Positions 28,001 through 36,602 are shown, counted from the first letter of the stretch. The stretch: 64,000 nucleotides of DNA from an uncultured Collinsella sp. (GCA_934654775.1 CAKUGR010000010.1:1-64000), one strand, 5' to 3'. The notes: a model not told the origin generated them from the sequence alone. Numbers and translations are program-made.

Positions 28001-29175
28001 ATATCGCCGTTCGGGTAATACCAGTTAATCTTGATATCCGTGCCGTCAAAGTGCTTCTTCGGCTTAATCTTGACTAGCTGAGTCTCCTCGCCAGAAACAG
28101 TGGTCAGCTCAGCATCGAACTCGTCACAGCTATAAGTGCTCTTGCCGTTTTCAAATTCTCCAGTAAAGCCTTGCTTGCCAAGAGAAAGCGAATAGGCTGG
28201 CTGCGGAGTCTTATAAACCAAGTTCGTCGCGTCGACCTCAGCGAAAGTTGAGGGATCAAGATTCGCATAGTACTCGCTGAACTTCAGCTTGCCCGGCGTT
28301 TGGAACACGACCTTTGAATAGTCGGGAGCAAACTGTGTCTTGCAGTTCACCGGCTTCTCAACATCCACGTGGACATAGGTAGGCTCGGGTGCGGGGGTAG
28401 GAGTGGTAGGAGTGGTGTCCTCCCCGTCAGAAGCAGGCTTCACGCTCTTAGAGGCGTCAGCATTTTGGTCATTTATGCCAGTATCGTCCTTACCAGACTC
28501 GGGATCCTTCTTCTCCTGAGGCTTTTCGTAGCCGTAGCTAAAGCTCACGTTGTAGTTGAGCTTCGTCACGGTAAAGGTAAGCTGGACCTCTCCGTCTGCA
28601 TTGCCGACAACAGTCACAGAGTTGTCCTTGTTCTGAGTCACGCCGGCAGCGGGCGATACAGTATATGCAAGGCTCTTCGTATCAAGGGAAGTCGTTACGA
28701 GATACTCACCGTTCTTGTCTTTCGAGACAGCCTTATCCTTGCAGCCGTCCGGCAGCGTAATGCCAGCAAGTTCATCGTTAACAACCTTGGAGACACCCGT
28801 AGCCGCGGTCGGATCATACTTAAACTGGTCACCAGCCTGAGCCCTAACCTGCTCGTCAATCAGCTTGGCAATCGTATCGGCCTTGATGGTTACATTCGGG
28901 GTGCCCTTGTCAATATGCACAGAATACGTGACATCCAGGTTGCTACCATTCCAGTTATCGACATCGTTAATTCCAAGATCAGCCGGCGTAACGCTTTTCG
29001 CCTTAGTGCTCTCGCCGCTGGTCGTCTTGGCAGGCGTCGAAGTCTCCGCGGCATACGCGGCGGTCACGGCCTGGGCGATCGGGGTGGTGGGGATGGTCGA
29101 GGTGGCCATCACGGTGGCGAGGATCACGGCAGCAGGCTTGCGTGAATACGCCTTAAGCTTATCGAACACAGACAT
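25078..29175 (-). CDS. Large surface protein with Ig-like repeats (1365 aa)
   Basis: A signal peptide covers about residues 1-42 (basic start, AAVILATVMATSTIP core, likely cut near YAAE). The body is made of beta-rich modules; two clear repeats share W-T-x-AA-x-x-GKYYN-x-x-RT (near residues 780 and 890), typical of bacterial Ig-like adhesins. A Lys/Asp/Pro linker lies near 225-275. The end has one membrane span (about 1335-1357) and the tail KKRKENEEK. There is no LPXTG-type motif, so sortase anchoring is unlikely and the protein should stay in the membrane. A homolog function such as adhesion or ligand sensing is inference. Upstream the 29193 gene lies 17 bp away. Confidence 0.82.
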   Translation of the reverse strand: MSVFDKLKAYSRKPAAVILATVMATSTIPTTPIAQAVTAAYAAETSTPAKTTSGESTKAKSVTPADLGINDVDNWNGSNLDVTYSVHIDKGTPNVTIKADTIAKLIDEQVRAQAGDQFKYDPTAATGVSKVVNDELAGITLPDGCKDKAVSKDKNGEYLVTTSLDTKSLAYTVSPAAGVTQNKDNSVTVVGNADGEVQLTFTVTKLNYNVSFSYGYEKPQEKKDPESGKDDTGINDQNADASKSVKPASDGEDTTPTTPTPAPEPTYVHVDVEKPVNCKTQFAPDYSKVVFQTPGKLKFSEYYANLDPSTFAEVDATNLVYKTPQPAYSLSLGKQGFTGEFENGKSTYSCDEFDAELTTVSGEETQLVKIKPKKHFDGTDIKINWYYPNGDIVDGATTTVHVKIAKKTINLFQIGTALNSEVSAEYLDFRQANDKLQDKALKDNLNEAVAELVKKATTSDEFEADEIKNYFDSAKIAKDDSTLSMYYSNAEAGQMTRLTGSNLVLDPADENELPILSNYEFVGESGISIMVKAMESGDWTKPRDANAESLVRKLSISGKGLNDETFNKPSETWIHEKGTYAWEGGTIALASQEALSNDTKFAASYQDSTDINEVIDGVQDASFYVKDTKGVVRKITGTTYKLDHVAPKLVSFEATPKDAKRIKQKGKTKDLSVLVAKNMGVTFVTSEGEETALSSGMNDVHVTYKEQGSKTAETPGDFERKNGGRTYSFDISADSKVSVESFNIDLMDNAGNSNPNQKYNSGDTPIDVAELMAETTEPTISATWDTSAASHGKYYNTNRTLTLTVDAPFFDYVQEYMPEHVMATITKNGSAWKAVKPGNFTRIDGTDKWVATVSFTEDGDYEVSGINVKDLLDRGAKLDGESFTIDKTAPKLNVSWNTEAAQNGKYYNAARTATITVEEHNFDPNLFKIEAPVSAGNGDEATPAQIGGWSSNGDTHTATVTFPGQGVYTLSVSGEDLASNKSESYTSPEFVIDTIKPKIDIQNVVNRTAYAGEVAPSAAVHDTNLADGTTIEVSKISYPLSKDDPNPYAGAAINTSATDKSVSYLNPAKTKGNDGVYTLTVQAIDLAGNTESEAVTWSVNRFGSTYVISDNTGKMLDQYLKSSKTTDVKVTEINPSGLDDNKTSVELTRDTKNTTLKSGDNYTTDSDTSSGWSEYNYTVSKSNYDKDGAYRVLFHSEDAAGNSSENTMEGKNAQKSGASAEINFAVDDTAPIASFVDLASNGKYEESSHKAKVSFEDNLKLSKAQIKVNGKTVATFTADQLEKSPIREFTLDGSSSKQDVTVVAWDAAGNKSKELKATGVLVTNDSFVLWMNNLPLMVGTIVAIVVVAGGIYMVVAKKRKENEEK

Positions 29176-29192
29176 CGTTCGTCTTTCCTTCC

Positions 29193-30098
29193 CTAGTCGT
29201 AGAGCCTATCGATAGATTGATCGGTATGGACTACTATCACATTCTGTTTGAGTATGAAGCGGAATCCGTCATCCTCGTGTTGAGCAACACCTTCGGCACC
29301 GATGTTTTCATAAACATCGCCGCTGCTGAGTACGTCAGTCTCGGATTCGGACGCCTCGGCGCCCTCGTCGAGCAGGCCGGTCTCCTGCTCGGAGTCCTCG
29401 TCGGCCTCGTCGAGCAGACCCGTCTCGCGCTCGGATTCCTCGTCCTCCTCCACGAGCAGGCCCGTGGAGCGCTCGGACTCTTCGTCGTCCTCGACCAAGA
29501 CGCCGGTCGGGCGCTCGGAATCCTCTTCGTCCTCGGTAAGCACACCGGTCGGACGCTCCGAGTCTTCCTCGTCCTCGGTAAGGACGCCGGTGGGGCGCTC
29601 GGAATCTTCCTCGTCCTCCACGAGCACGCCGGTCGGACGCTCAGTATCAAGATCGTCCTCGGTCAGCACCTCGGTCGGGGTCTCGCTACCGGCAAAGCCC
29701 TCGTCTTCGTTCTCGTTGCGGACGGGTACCTCCGCCTTGGCAGCATGGGCCTTGGCGTGATGGGTCGATGCCGGCTCGTCGCTGATGGGCGCAACCACCG
29801 TGGTCATGTTGTCGTCGCCCTCGGGGCCCTCGTGCGCGATGTCGGTCACACGGTCGTCGCCCTCGGGGCCGCCCAGCACGGAGCGGGCGGGGTTGCCGGA
29901 CTTTTTAGCACCGGTACCGCGCGAGCCGCGAGCCGCGCGACGGCGCGTGCCCTCACCAGACGTAGGCACGCGCTTGCCCTGGAGGAAGCGGATGGCGTTG
30001 ATGACATCCATCTTCACAAACACAACCACCGCGGCGACGGCGAGCACGGCCGCGAGAACAAACGCGGCAATCGCTACGTAAAAGTACACGTTTTCCAT
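29193..30098 (-). CDS. Membrane protein with nine exact 14-residue threonine repeats (301 aa)
   Basis: One span lies at residues about 5-28, followed by a basic stretch (TRRRAARGSRGTGAKK), so the rest should be cytoplasmic. Residues 141-255 consist of nine repeats of 14 residues with threonine at 142, 156, 170, 184, 198, 212, 226, 240 and 254. The core is PTGVL or a variant and each is followed by an acidic block such as TEDEEDSER. The threonine with Leu at +3 fits a phosphopeptide bound by FHA domains. It lies 12 bp downstream of the kinase gene, so it is a prime candidate substrate or scaffold. No domain family is recognised. Confidence 0.78.
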   Translation of the reverse strand: MENVYFYVAIAAFVLAAVLAVAAVVVFVKMDVINAIRFLQGKRVPTSGEGTRRRAARGSRGTGAKKSGNPARSVLGGPEGDDRVTDIAHEGPEGDDNMTTVVAPISDEPASTHHAKAHAAKAEVPVRNENEDEGFAGSETPTEVLTEDDLDTERPTGVLVEDEEDSERPTGVLTEDEEDSERPTGVLTEDEEDSERPTGVLVEDDEESERSTGLLVEEDEESERETGLLDEADEDSEQETGLLDEGAEASESETDVLSSGDVYENIGAEGVAQHEDDGFRFILKQNVIVVHTDQSIDRLYD

Positions 30099-30110
30099 GT
30101 TCGCCCCTCC

Positions 30111-31859
30111 TTAATCCTCGGCGACGACGGCGTTGGAATACACCGTGGTGATCTTGCGCTGGACCTCGTTCTCCAGACGCTGGATGGTCTCGTCGCGACG
30201 CTGCTCGGCTTCGTCATCCTTGGGCGAGACGGACTTAAGGCCCGAATCGACCTTCTTGTAGAGCTTCTCGGCCTGCGACTTCTTAATACCGGCGGCCTTG
30301 AACTTATCCATGTAGGTCTCCATGGCGTTGGAGATCAGCGCGTAGCTGTCCAGGCGCACCGTCTCGTTAGACTCGCTGGCGATCTCGTCGGCCAGGTCCT
30401 CCAGGTTGCCCCAGTACTCCTTGTACATAGAGTCGGAGTCGTCGTCGGTCTTGACCGCGATGGCGATCTTGGTCGTGAACTGCGCAATGCCGTTGTAGAT
30501 CTTGGCCTTGTCGCGGTTCTCGAACGACGGGTCCTCCGCGGCGTTCTTAAAGTACTCGGCAGACGCCTTGATGCGCGTGGTGCGGTTGGCGTCCTCGTCG
30601 TCCTTGCTGCCGCCGTAGGAGTAGAAGTACCAGTACAGACGACCCATCTCATAAGACAGCTCCGAGAACCTGCTCGAATTCTCGAGCTCGGTCAGGTTCT
30701 GCTGATACACGTCGTCGAGCTGCGCCTTCTCCTTGGTGGTGAAGGTGCCGTCGGCCTTGTAGGCATCGATGAGGCCCTCGTAGCCCTCGACGTCGCCCGG
30801 ACGATAGCCAATGGCGGCGAGGTAGGCCTTCTCGGCCTTCTCGGGAGCCGACTGGGTCTGGTCGCGGCCGAGCTTCATCTGGTAGTCGAACTTCTCGGTG
30901 ATCGTGGACTCGCGCAGCGCCATGCTGCCAATGCCCACGACCAGGCACACCACGCACGCGATGACGCAGCCAAAGAAAGTCTTGACCTTGCGGGCCTGCT
31001 TGTCGCGGAACTCGCGGGTGAGCTCCTTGTAGATCTCCAGATCGGCAGCCAGCTCGTCGCAGTCCTGGTAGCGGCGGGCACGCTCGAGCTCGCAGCACTT
31101 GGGGATGATGACGTCGGCAAAGCCCTCGCCCACGTTCTCGTTCTTGGTGTGAACGTTGGGCAGCGGGAACTCGACCGGGGGCGCCTCTCCCACCAGCAGG
31201 TGCCACATGGTGGCGCCGATGCCGTAGATATCGGTACGGGCGTCGGTCTGGGCCTTGCCGTACTGCTCGGGCGCGGCGTATCCGGTAGTACCAAAGGCAA
31301 TGGTGTCCTTGCGGGCCTCGTCCTTGTACTCGCGCGCAACACCAAGGTCGATCAGCTTAATGTAGCCATCGGGGTGCAGCATGATGTTGGAGGGCTTCAT
31401 GTCGCGGTAGACGATGGGCGGGTCCTGACGGTGCAGGTAGCCCAGGGCGTCGCACACCTGCAGCATCCACTTTTGCACGTCCTCCTCGGACTGCGGGCCC
31501 TCGCGGCGCACCACGTCGGCCAGGGACGTACCCTCGACGTGGTCCATGATGACGTAGATGAAGTCCTCGGTCTTTTCGATATCGACGATGTCGACGATAT
31601 TGGGGTGATCGAGCTTGGAGAGCAGCTCGGCCTCGCTTGCCAGCGACTGCTCGATGGGGCGGCCGGTGGGGTCGGTCGCGTTGCGGTCGACCTCTTTGAC
31701 GGCCCACTGCTTGTTGGTGAGCTGCAGGTCGGCGGCCAGGTAGACACGGCTCATACCGCCCTTGCCGATCACCGACAGAATCTTGTAGCGGCCCTTGATG
31801 ACGTCGCCCACGCGCTTACGGCGCGCGTCGACCTCTCGCCTGCTTCTGGTAGACGGCAT
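30111..31859 (-). CDS. Membrane Ser/Thr protein kinase, Hanks type (582 aa)
   Basis: The kinase domain (about 22-285) has the glycine loop IGKGGMSRVYLA, lysine in WAVKEV, a catalytic loop VYRDMKPSN (RD type, with Y for H), DLG in place of DFG, and GTTGYAAPEQY with DIYGIGATMWHLLVGE. A span follows at about 298-318 (CVIACVVCLVVGIGSMAL). About 260 residues outside look helical and repeat-like (TPR-type in feel). It should phosphorylate Ser/Thr in the cytoplasm in response to an external cue. It lies 3 bp after the PP2C gene, the classical kinase-phosphatase pair. Confidence 0.92.
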   Translation of the reverse strand: MPSTRSRREVDARRKRVGDVIKGRYKILSVIGKGGMSRVYLAADLQLTNKQWAVKEVDRNATDPTGRPIEQSLASEAELLSKLDHPNIVDIVDIEKTEDFIYVIMDHVEGTSLADVVRREGPQSEEDVQKWMLQVCDALGYLHRQDPPIVYRDMKPSNIMLHPDGYIKLIDLGVAREYKDEARKDTIAFGTTGYAAPEQYGKAQTDARTDIYGIGATMWHLLVGEAPPVEFPLPNVHTKNENVGEGFADVIIPKCCELERARRYQDCDELAADLEIYKELTREFRDKQARKVKTFFGCVIACVVCLVVGIGSMALRESTITEKFDYQMKLGRDQTQSAPEKAEKAYLAAIGYRPGDVEGYEGLIDAYKADGTFTTKEKAQLDDVYQQNLTELENSSRFSELSYEMGRLYWYFYSYGGSKDDEDANRTTRIKASAEYFKNAAEDPSFENRDKAKIYNGIAQFTTKIAIAVKTDDDSDSMYKEYWGNLEDLADEIASESNETVRLDSYALISNAMETYMDKFKAAGIKKSQAEKLYKKVDSGLKSVSPKDDEAEQRRDETIQRLENEVQRKITTVYSNAVVAED

Positions 31860-31862
31860 GGG

Positions 31863-32750
31863 CTATCGACCTCCCTGAGGCTGGACGCGCAGCACCAGCG
31901 CGGTAACGTTATCGGCCTCTTTGCGATCCATGACGAGCTGGGCCGTCTCGGCGATGCGCTGCGTGACGCATCCCGCCTCAAAGCCCTCGCGCTCCTCGCG
32001 GTCCAGGTCGGCGGCGGTGCAGGTGGCATAGGCGCCGCGACGGCGTTCGGCATCCCAGGCGTTGGCGTCCAGGGCATCCGGCCCCAGGCGACGGCGAAGC
32101 TCGGTATCGGTGAGCACGTGGCGGAAACCGTCGGAGCACAGCAGGTAGATGGCATCGCGGTCCAGGTTGCCGTGGATCAGGTCGGGCACGACCTCCTTGG
32201 TGGAACCCAGGCACTGCAGCAGCACGTTGCGGCGCGGGTGCGTGAGGGCCTCCTCGGGCGTGATGCGACCGGCCTCGACCTCGCGGCGCACGAAGGTCTG
32301 ATCGACCGTGAGCTGGTTGGTCGCCGACTCGGTGAGTTCGTAGGCACGCGTGTCGCCCACGTGCACGATGGAATAGCGGCCGCCGATGGCGAGCATGGCG
32401 GTGAGCGTGGTGCCCAGGTTCATGTGCTCGGCCATGCCATAGCGGATCAGCGCCATGTTCATGTCCTGAACCAGGCCGCCCCACTGGCCGTCGACGAAGT
32501 TCTCAAAACCGCCGACGGAGCTCTCCATGGCCTCCAGGGCCACGGGCAGCTTGTTGTCGAACCAATCGGACAGCATGTTGATGACGGCGGCAGAAGCGAG
32601 CTCGCCGCACTCAAGGCCACCCATGCCGTCGGCGACGGCGACCAGGGCGACATCGCCCACGGGGGTGGAGGCGACCTTGATCAGGTAGCTATCCTGGTTG
32701 GATTCGCGCGTTCGGCCGACATTGGAATAACCGGCCCCTTCGAAAAGCAT
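31863..32750 (-). CDS. PP2C-family Ser/Thr protein phosphatase (295 aa)
   Basis: The PPM-type motifs are present: RESNQDSYLI near residue 15, VADGMGGLECGELAS near 39, VGDTRAYEL in the middle, LCSDGFRHVLTD near 190 and DNVTALVLRV at the end. The metal-binding aspartates are conserved. It is a soluble enzyme that would reverse the kinase activity encoded directly downstream, and the FHA gene lies 42 bp upstream. ATG 32750 follows AAAGGAGCGCAG. Confidence 0.93.
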   Translation of the reverse strand: MLFEGAGYSNVGRTRESNQDSYLIKVASTPVGDVALVAVADGMGGLECGELASAAVINMLSDWFDNKLPVALEAMESSVGGFENFVDGQWGGLVQDMNMALIRYGMAEHMNLGTTLTAMLAIGGRYSIVHVGDTRAYELTESATNQLTVDQTFVRREVEAGRITPEEALTHPRRNVLLQCLGSTKEVVPDLIHGNLDRDAIYLLCSDGFRHVLTDTELRRRLGPDALDANAWDAERRRGAYATCTAADLDREEREGFEAGCVTQRIAETAQLVMDRKEADNVTALVLRVQPQGGR

Positions 32751-32792
32751 CTGCGCTCCTTTCTCGAATATCTCAACGTGGGTCGCACGCCC

Positions 32793-34271
32793 TTAGGCGG
32801 GCTGGACCTCGAATGCAAAGTTCTCGTCACTCATGCGCACGGTGTCGCCGTCGACGAGTGCGACCGGGAAACCCGGATCGATGCGCTCGTTGTTGACGAA
32901 GGTACCGTTGCGCGAGTTGTCGTCCTCGATGGTGCAGGTAGCACCGTCGGTAACGAAGATCGCGTGGCTGCGCGAAACCGTCGTGGAGCCCTTGACCATA
33001 AACGAGCTGTGCTTGGACTTGCCAACCACAAAGCGACGGCCGCGGACCTCAAAGCGCTCGCCGGTGGCAATGCGCGTGAGGTAGAAGCGCAGGTGGCGCT
33101 CGGGAGCTACGGGCGCGGGGGCCGGCTCGGGCTTGGGAGCGGGCTTGGGCGCGGGCGCGGGTGCCGGCGCGGGCTCGGGCTTGGGCGCGGGCTCAGGTGC
33201 AGGCTCGGGCTTGGGAGCGTGAGCGGCGTGCGCGGGCGCCTTGGCGTCGCCTGCATGGGAGCCATGGCGCTCGACCGTATCCTGGGAGAACAGGGACTCG
33301 TAACCCTCGGCGACCTTAAAGTCGATCGGATTGAGCACGCCGGTGCGATCCGGGCGGGACTGGGCGATGGGCGCGTCGGCCAGGTCGTCCTCAGGCTCCG
33401 GCTCAGGCTCGGGCTCCGGTTCGGGCTCGGGCTCCGGTTCCGGCTGCGGCTCGGGCTCCGGGGCAGGCTGCGGCTCGGGCTCCGGGGCAGGCTGCGGCTC
33501 AGGCGCAGGTGCGGGCTCGGTGGCGGCAATCGGCTCGTCCTCCGGATCGGAAAGGACGACCGTGCCCAGCACGGGGCCGGGAGCGACTCCACCCAGGTCC
33601 TCGCCGTCGTCGAGCACCGTCGTGCCGTGGTCATCACCGCTATCGAGCACCGTGGTGCCGTGGTCGTCGCCATCGCCATCATCGAGTACGGTAGTACCGG
33701 CATCCATAAGCATGGCGCTCGCGCTCACCTGCTTCAGGTGGCGGGAGAAGCCCAAAATATCGAAGGGGCCGGGCTTCTTAAAGAACGCGGCAAACGACGA
33801 CATGGCGTTCTGAGCGATATCGTCGGAAGGCAAGACCCGTGCGGCGACCTGCTCAAAGAACACGCGAACGGCGTCCAGGTTGGGCGTCAGGCCGGTCATG
33901 GGCAAAAACACGAAGCGGCAGCCCGTGCCGGAGGCGTCCATGACCACCTCGTCGGCCGCAAAGCGCAGGTTCATAAGCGGCAGCTGGCCTGCAACCAGGG
34001 TGTCGAACGTGCTGGAGATGCTCTCGAGCAGCTCACAGGTCTCGGCGCCGTCAAAGGGGCGCGCCAGGCGCTGCTCCAGCGTCTCGCCGGAAATGCGATA
34101 GCGCATCTCGAGCACGCCATCGGGATAGCGCATGAGCGCACCGGGCAGCAGGCAGCCTACGCTGCCGCCGGTCACGACCTCGTAGAGGCGCTTGTCGAGC
34201 TGACGCTGGTCGGCGACCACGTAGCCAAGTGCCATAGAACCGTCACGCTGCTGAATAACTCGTTTTTCCAT
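32793..34271 (-). CDS. DUF6382-FHA protein with TTVL repeats and Glu-Pro linker (492 aa)
   Basis: Residues about 1-185 resemble the DUF6382 domain that often precedes FHA. Residues about 190-240 contain GTTVLDDG-type repeats (three TTVL and one TVVL). A long Glu-Pro/Gln-Pro linker follows, containing RTGVL. The FHA domain (about 395-492) has VGKSKHS, VSRSHAIFV and NSRNGTFVNN. It has its own possible phospho-sites and a phospho-reader, so it may switch by self-binding or bridge partners. ATG 34271 is preferred, 4 bp after the upstream stop; a TTG at 34283 would overlap it. The ribosome site is weak, so coupling is likely. Confidence 0.88.
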   Translation of the reverse strand: MEKRVIQQRDGSMALGYVVADQRQLDKRLYEVVTGGSVGCLLPGALMRYPDGVLEMRYRISGETLEQRLARPFDGAETCELLESISSTFDTLVAGQLPLMNLRFAADEVVMDASGTGCRFVFLPMTGLTPNLDAVRVFFEQVAARVLPSDDIAQNAMSSFAAFFKKPGPFDILGFSRHLKQVSASAMLMDAGTTVLDDGDGDDHGTTVLDSGDDHGTTVLDDGEDLGGVAPGPVLGTVVLSDPEDEPIAATEPAPAPEPQPAPEPEPQPAPEPEPQPEPEPEPEPEPEPEPEPEDDLADAPIAQSRPDRTGVLNPIDFKVAEGYESLFSQDTVERHGSHAGDAKAPAHAAHAPKPEPAPEPAPKPEPAPAPAPAPKPAPKPEPAPAPVAPERHLRFYLTRIATGERFEVRGRRFVVGKSKHSSFMVKGSTTVSRSHAIFVTDGATCTIEDDNSRNGTFVNNERIDPGFPVALVDGDTVRMSDENFAFEVQPA

Positions 34272-34275
34272 TTGG

Positions 34276-35277
34276 CTAACCAATCGTCAGAACATGCGCG
34301 TCGCGCGCGCAAAACCAATAGGTAATTCGGCCGGCGAGCACAATGCGGTCGCCGAACTCGAGCGGAAAGGCCCGAGGGCCCTTCTCTCCCCCGCTATCGA
34401 AAACGCAAGAGGGCGCATCGTCCTCACCGCGCAGGACGCGCGTGCCGTGGGTACTCCCGCCGTCTTCCAAAAACCAGGCGCCGTCGAGCATGAACACGCG
34501 ACAGTGCAGACGCGAGACCACCGGGTCGGCCTCGATCGCGTCGCAGCTGCTAAAGCGCCCGATCGAAAAGGGCCGGTCGGCATCCACACACCACACGCCC
34601 GAGACACACGGCCCGTTCTCGGCCGCGACGCGCACCAGGCAGGCGCCTTCGGGCGCGCGCTCGTCGCACGCTGCCGGCGAGTCATCGGGCTCCGCGGGCG
34701 TGCGCGAGCACAGCGTGCGGGCGAATCGATCGTCCAGACAGCCAAAGGCCATGGTGCGAAAGCAGGCGGCAAAGAGCTCGGCAAGCGGGGCACGCCCACA
34801 GGCGGCCTGTTGCTCGCCCCAGCGCACCACCTCGCGCGACTCGCAGGCCATGCGCAGCGGATCGACCTCGCGACCGGCGCGGCGCTCGCTTTCCAGTCCG
34901 CGCAGCAGCTCGGGCCACGAGGTATGGAGCGCGTAGTCAAACAACTCCGCATCGTCCAGTTTGGTCGTCTCGTGCAGCATCTCGATCAGTGAGGCCGCTG
35001 CTTTGGAGAACACCGAGCTGTCGTCGGCATAGCCCTGCTGCATATCGGCGGCATAGCGGCTCGAATGCATCAGGCGGGACAGCGCCGCGGCCGTACGCTT
35101 GCGAACGACAGGGTTGCTGTGGTTGATATACCTGCCACGGGTGCCCACGAGCGCGTAGATGTGCTTGTGGTTGCAGCCGCCGCACGTCAGGCTTCTGATG
35201 GTCTCGGCAAAACGGTAGAACGCACTGTCCCAGCCGTGCTCGTGAACGCAATCGCAAACCTGAGAGGAGCTCGCCAT
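34276..35277 (-). CDS. FHA-domain protein (333 aa)
   Basis: The N-terminal 220 residues are helical with no family I can name; they contain CGGCNHKHIYALVG, a possible metal or turn motif. The FHA domain (about 232-333) has FSIGRFSSCDAI, VSRLHCRVF and GSTHGTRVL; the usual N of the NG motif is H here. An insertion near the end precedes GDRIVLAGRITYWF. The protein looks cytoplasmic. ATG 35277 follows AAAGGGGG. Operator site 5 lies 62 bp upstream and the gene heads a run of FHA, FHA, PP2C, kinase and repeat protein. Confidence 0.85.
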   Translation of the reverse strand: MASSSQVCDCVHEHGWDSAFYRFAETIRSLTCGGCNHKHIYALVGTRGRYINHSNPVVRKRTAAALSRLMHSSRYAADMQQGYADDSSVFSKAAASLIEMLHETTKLDDAELFDYALHTSWPELLRGLESERRAGREVDPLRMACESREVVRWGEQQAACGRAPLAELFAACFRTMAFGCLDDRFARTLCSRTPAEPDDSPAACDERAPEGACLVRVAAENGPCVSGVWCVDADRPFSIGRFSSCDAIEADPVVSRLHCRVFMLDGAWFLEDGGSTHGTRVLRGEDDAPSCVFDSGGEKGPRAFPLEFGDRIVLAGRITYWFCARDAHVLTIG

Positions 35278-35338
35278 GAGGCCCCCTTTCCTAACTCCCC
35301 GGCACCCCAAACTTTAGGGGCCACCGCATTCCCGCGCT

Positions 35339-35348
35339 GTTGCGCAAC
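35339..35348. promoter_or_regulatory. GTTGCGCAAC operator, site 5
   Basis: An exact palindrome lies 62 bp before the FHA gene at 35277. It should control the whole FHA-PP2C-kinase operon down to the surface protein. Confidence 0.65.
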
Positions 35349-35398
35349 ACCTCGGGAACAGTCCAGTAACTCAACATCGCCGCCTGTAGTAGACGGCA

Positions 35399-36475
35399 TT
35401 ACAGCAACGTGACGGGCGTCACCACATCCATCACGTGCCGATCGCCAATAAAGTCGCCCTTGAGCTGCACGTGGTGGCGAGCCAGGTCGTCAAACACGCG
35501 GGCCATCTGCGCCGCCTTTGGACGAACATCGGGATCGCCCGCCAGGCAGGCCGCAATGGCGCCGCGCACATCTGCCGGCAAGCCCTCGTCCACCGCAATG
35601 GCATCGGCGCCCGTGTCTCGGCAGGCCTCGAAGAAGTCCCGCCACGCGCCGCCGGAAGCGCCGACCTCGGGTGCGCCCGGCAGATACGGCAGGCTGCCGC
35701 AGAGCGCCTCGTGGGCAAGAACGCCCAGCGAGAACACGTCGGACGCGGGCAGGGCGTAGCGCGCTCCGTCGGCCTCCCCCAGCAGCAGCTCGGGCGCCAG
35801 GTATCCCGGCGTTCCGTGCGGGCGGGCGCGGTACGCCCCTTCCTCGGCCAAAAACGAAAAGTCCAGGTCGATAAGGGCCGCCTGGGGGATATCCCCCAAA
35901 AGGTCGGGCGCCAGATCAAAGGGGTCGCTCTCGAACACGATGTTGGAGGGCTTAAGGTCCTGATGGACAAACGTTCCACCAAAGGCGTCCTGCGCCTGGG
36001 CAAGCGCCTTAAAGCACGAGGACACGAGCAAAAGCGTCTGCGCAAACGAAAGGGCGCGCACGCCCGTGGCGCAAGTGCGCACCACGTCGGCAAACGACAC
36101 GCCCGGAACCATGACCGTTACCACGGCCAACACGGCGTCATCCCCGGGCAGGGCGACGAGCTCGTGGAAGAGCACGCGCGCCAAGCCATGCGAGGAGGGC
36201 GTGAGGGTACCGCCGGCATCGGCCTGCGTGTCCGAGACGCGACAGAAGAAGTCGCCCTGGCGACGCAGGTGATCGATGTCGCCGCGGATGAGCTTGAGCG
36301 AACACGAGGTGCCACGCAGCCCGTCAGCCGTGCAGGAACCGACAAAGACCTGCGTGCCACCCGCCGCGCTCGAGACGAGCTTGAGCCCGTCGACGCCGGC
36401 GAGCTTGGCAACCATGTCGACCTTTGCGTCGATCGGGGCCGCCGCGACGCTCTTCTTATCGGTCGTCTGATCCAT
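35399..36475 (-). CDS. Soluble Ser/Thr kinase-like protein with altered motifs (358 aa)
   Basis: The kinase-like domain fills the protein and there is no membrane span. The catalytic loop reads VHQDLKPSNIVF, with Q for R in HRD, and the DFG position reads DLDFSFL. The lysine strand (SCSLKLIRG) and a normal APELLLG with DVFSLGVLAHEALCGS are present. A clear glycine-rich loop is missing. It may be a weak kinase or a pseudokinase adaptor. ATG 36475 (MDQTTDKK) is chosen; the upstream frame to 36559 would overlap operator site 6. The site lies 60 bp upstream. Confidence 0.82.
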   Translation of the reverse strand: MDQTTDKKSVAAAPIDAKVDMVAKLAGVDGLKLVSSAAGGTQVFVGSCTADGLRGTSCSLKLIRGDIDHLRRQGDFFCRVSDTQADAGGTLTPSSHGLARVLFHELVALPGDDAVLAVVTVMVPGVSFADVVRTCATGVRALSFAQTLLLVSSCFKALAQAQDAFGGTFVHQDLKPSNIVFESDPFDLAPDLLGDIPQAALIDLDFSFLAEEGAYRARPHGTPGYLAPELLLGEADGARYALPASDVFSLGVLAHEALCGSLPYLPGAPEVGASGGAWRDFFEACRDTGADAIAVDEGLPADVRGAIAACLAGDPDVRPKAAQMARVFDDLARHHVQLKGDFIGDRHVMDVVTPVTLL

Positions 36476-36534
36476 CTTGGTAAGCACCTGCCTTTCTTTG
36501 CTACCAATACCATGAGGGCAAAAATCAAAAAGTT

Positions 36535-36544
36535 GTTGCGCAAC
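36535..36544. promoter_or_regulatory. GTTGCGCAAC operator, site 6
   Basis: An exact palindrome lies 60 bp before the kinase start at 36475. In gene orientation it reads ATGTTGCGCAACAACTTT, identical to sites 4 and 7. Confidence 0.65.
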
Positions 36545-36602
36545 ATTGCCTCTCATCACAAATTTTTTTGTTTTGCCTGCTGAGCGAGGGTAAAGACGAA
36601 AA

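Noticed and set aside
25078..29175. Sortase substrate
   Set aside because: NNLPLMVG near the end contains LP but lacks the LPXTG pattern and lies at the start of the membrane span.
29217..34325. A 1702-codon open frame on the plus strand over the kinase operon
   Set aside because: It is the mirror of the repeat protein, kinase, PP2C and FHA genes, all with intact motifs on the minus strand. No ribosome site or domain was seen.
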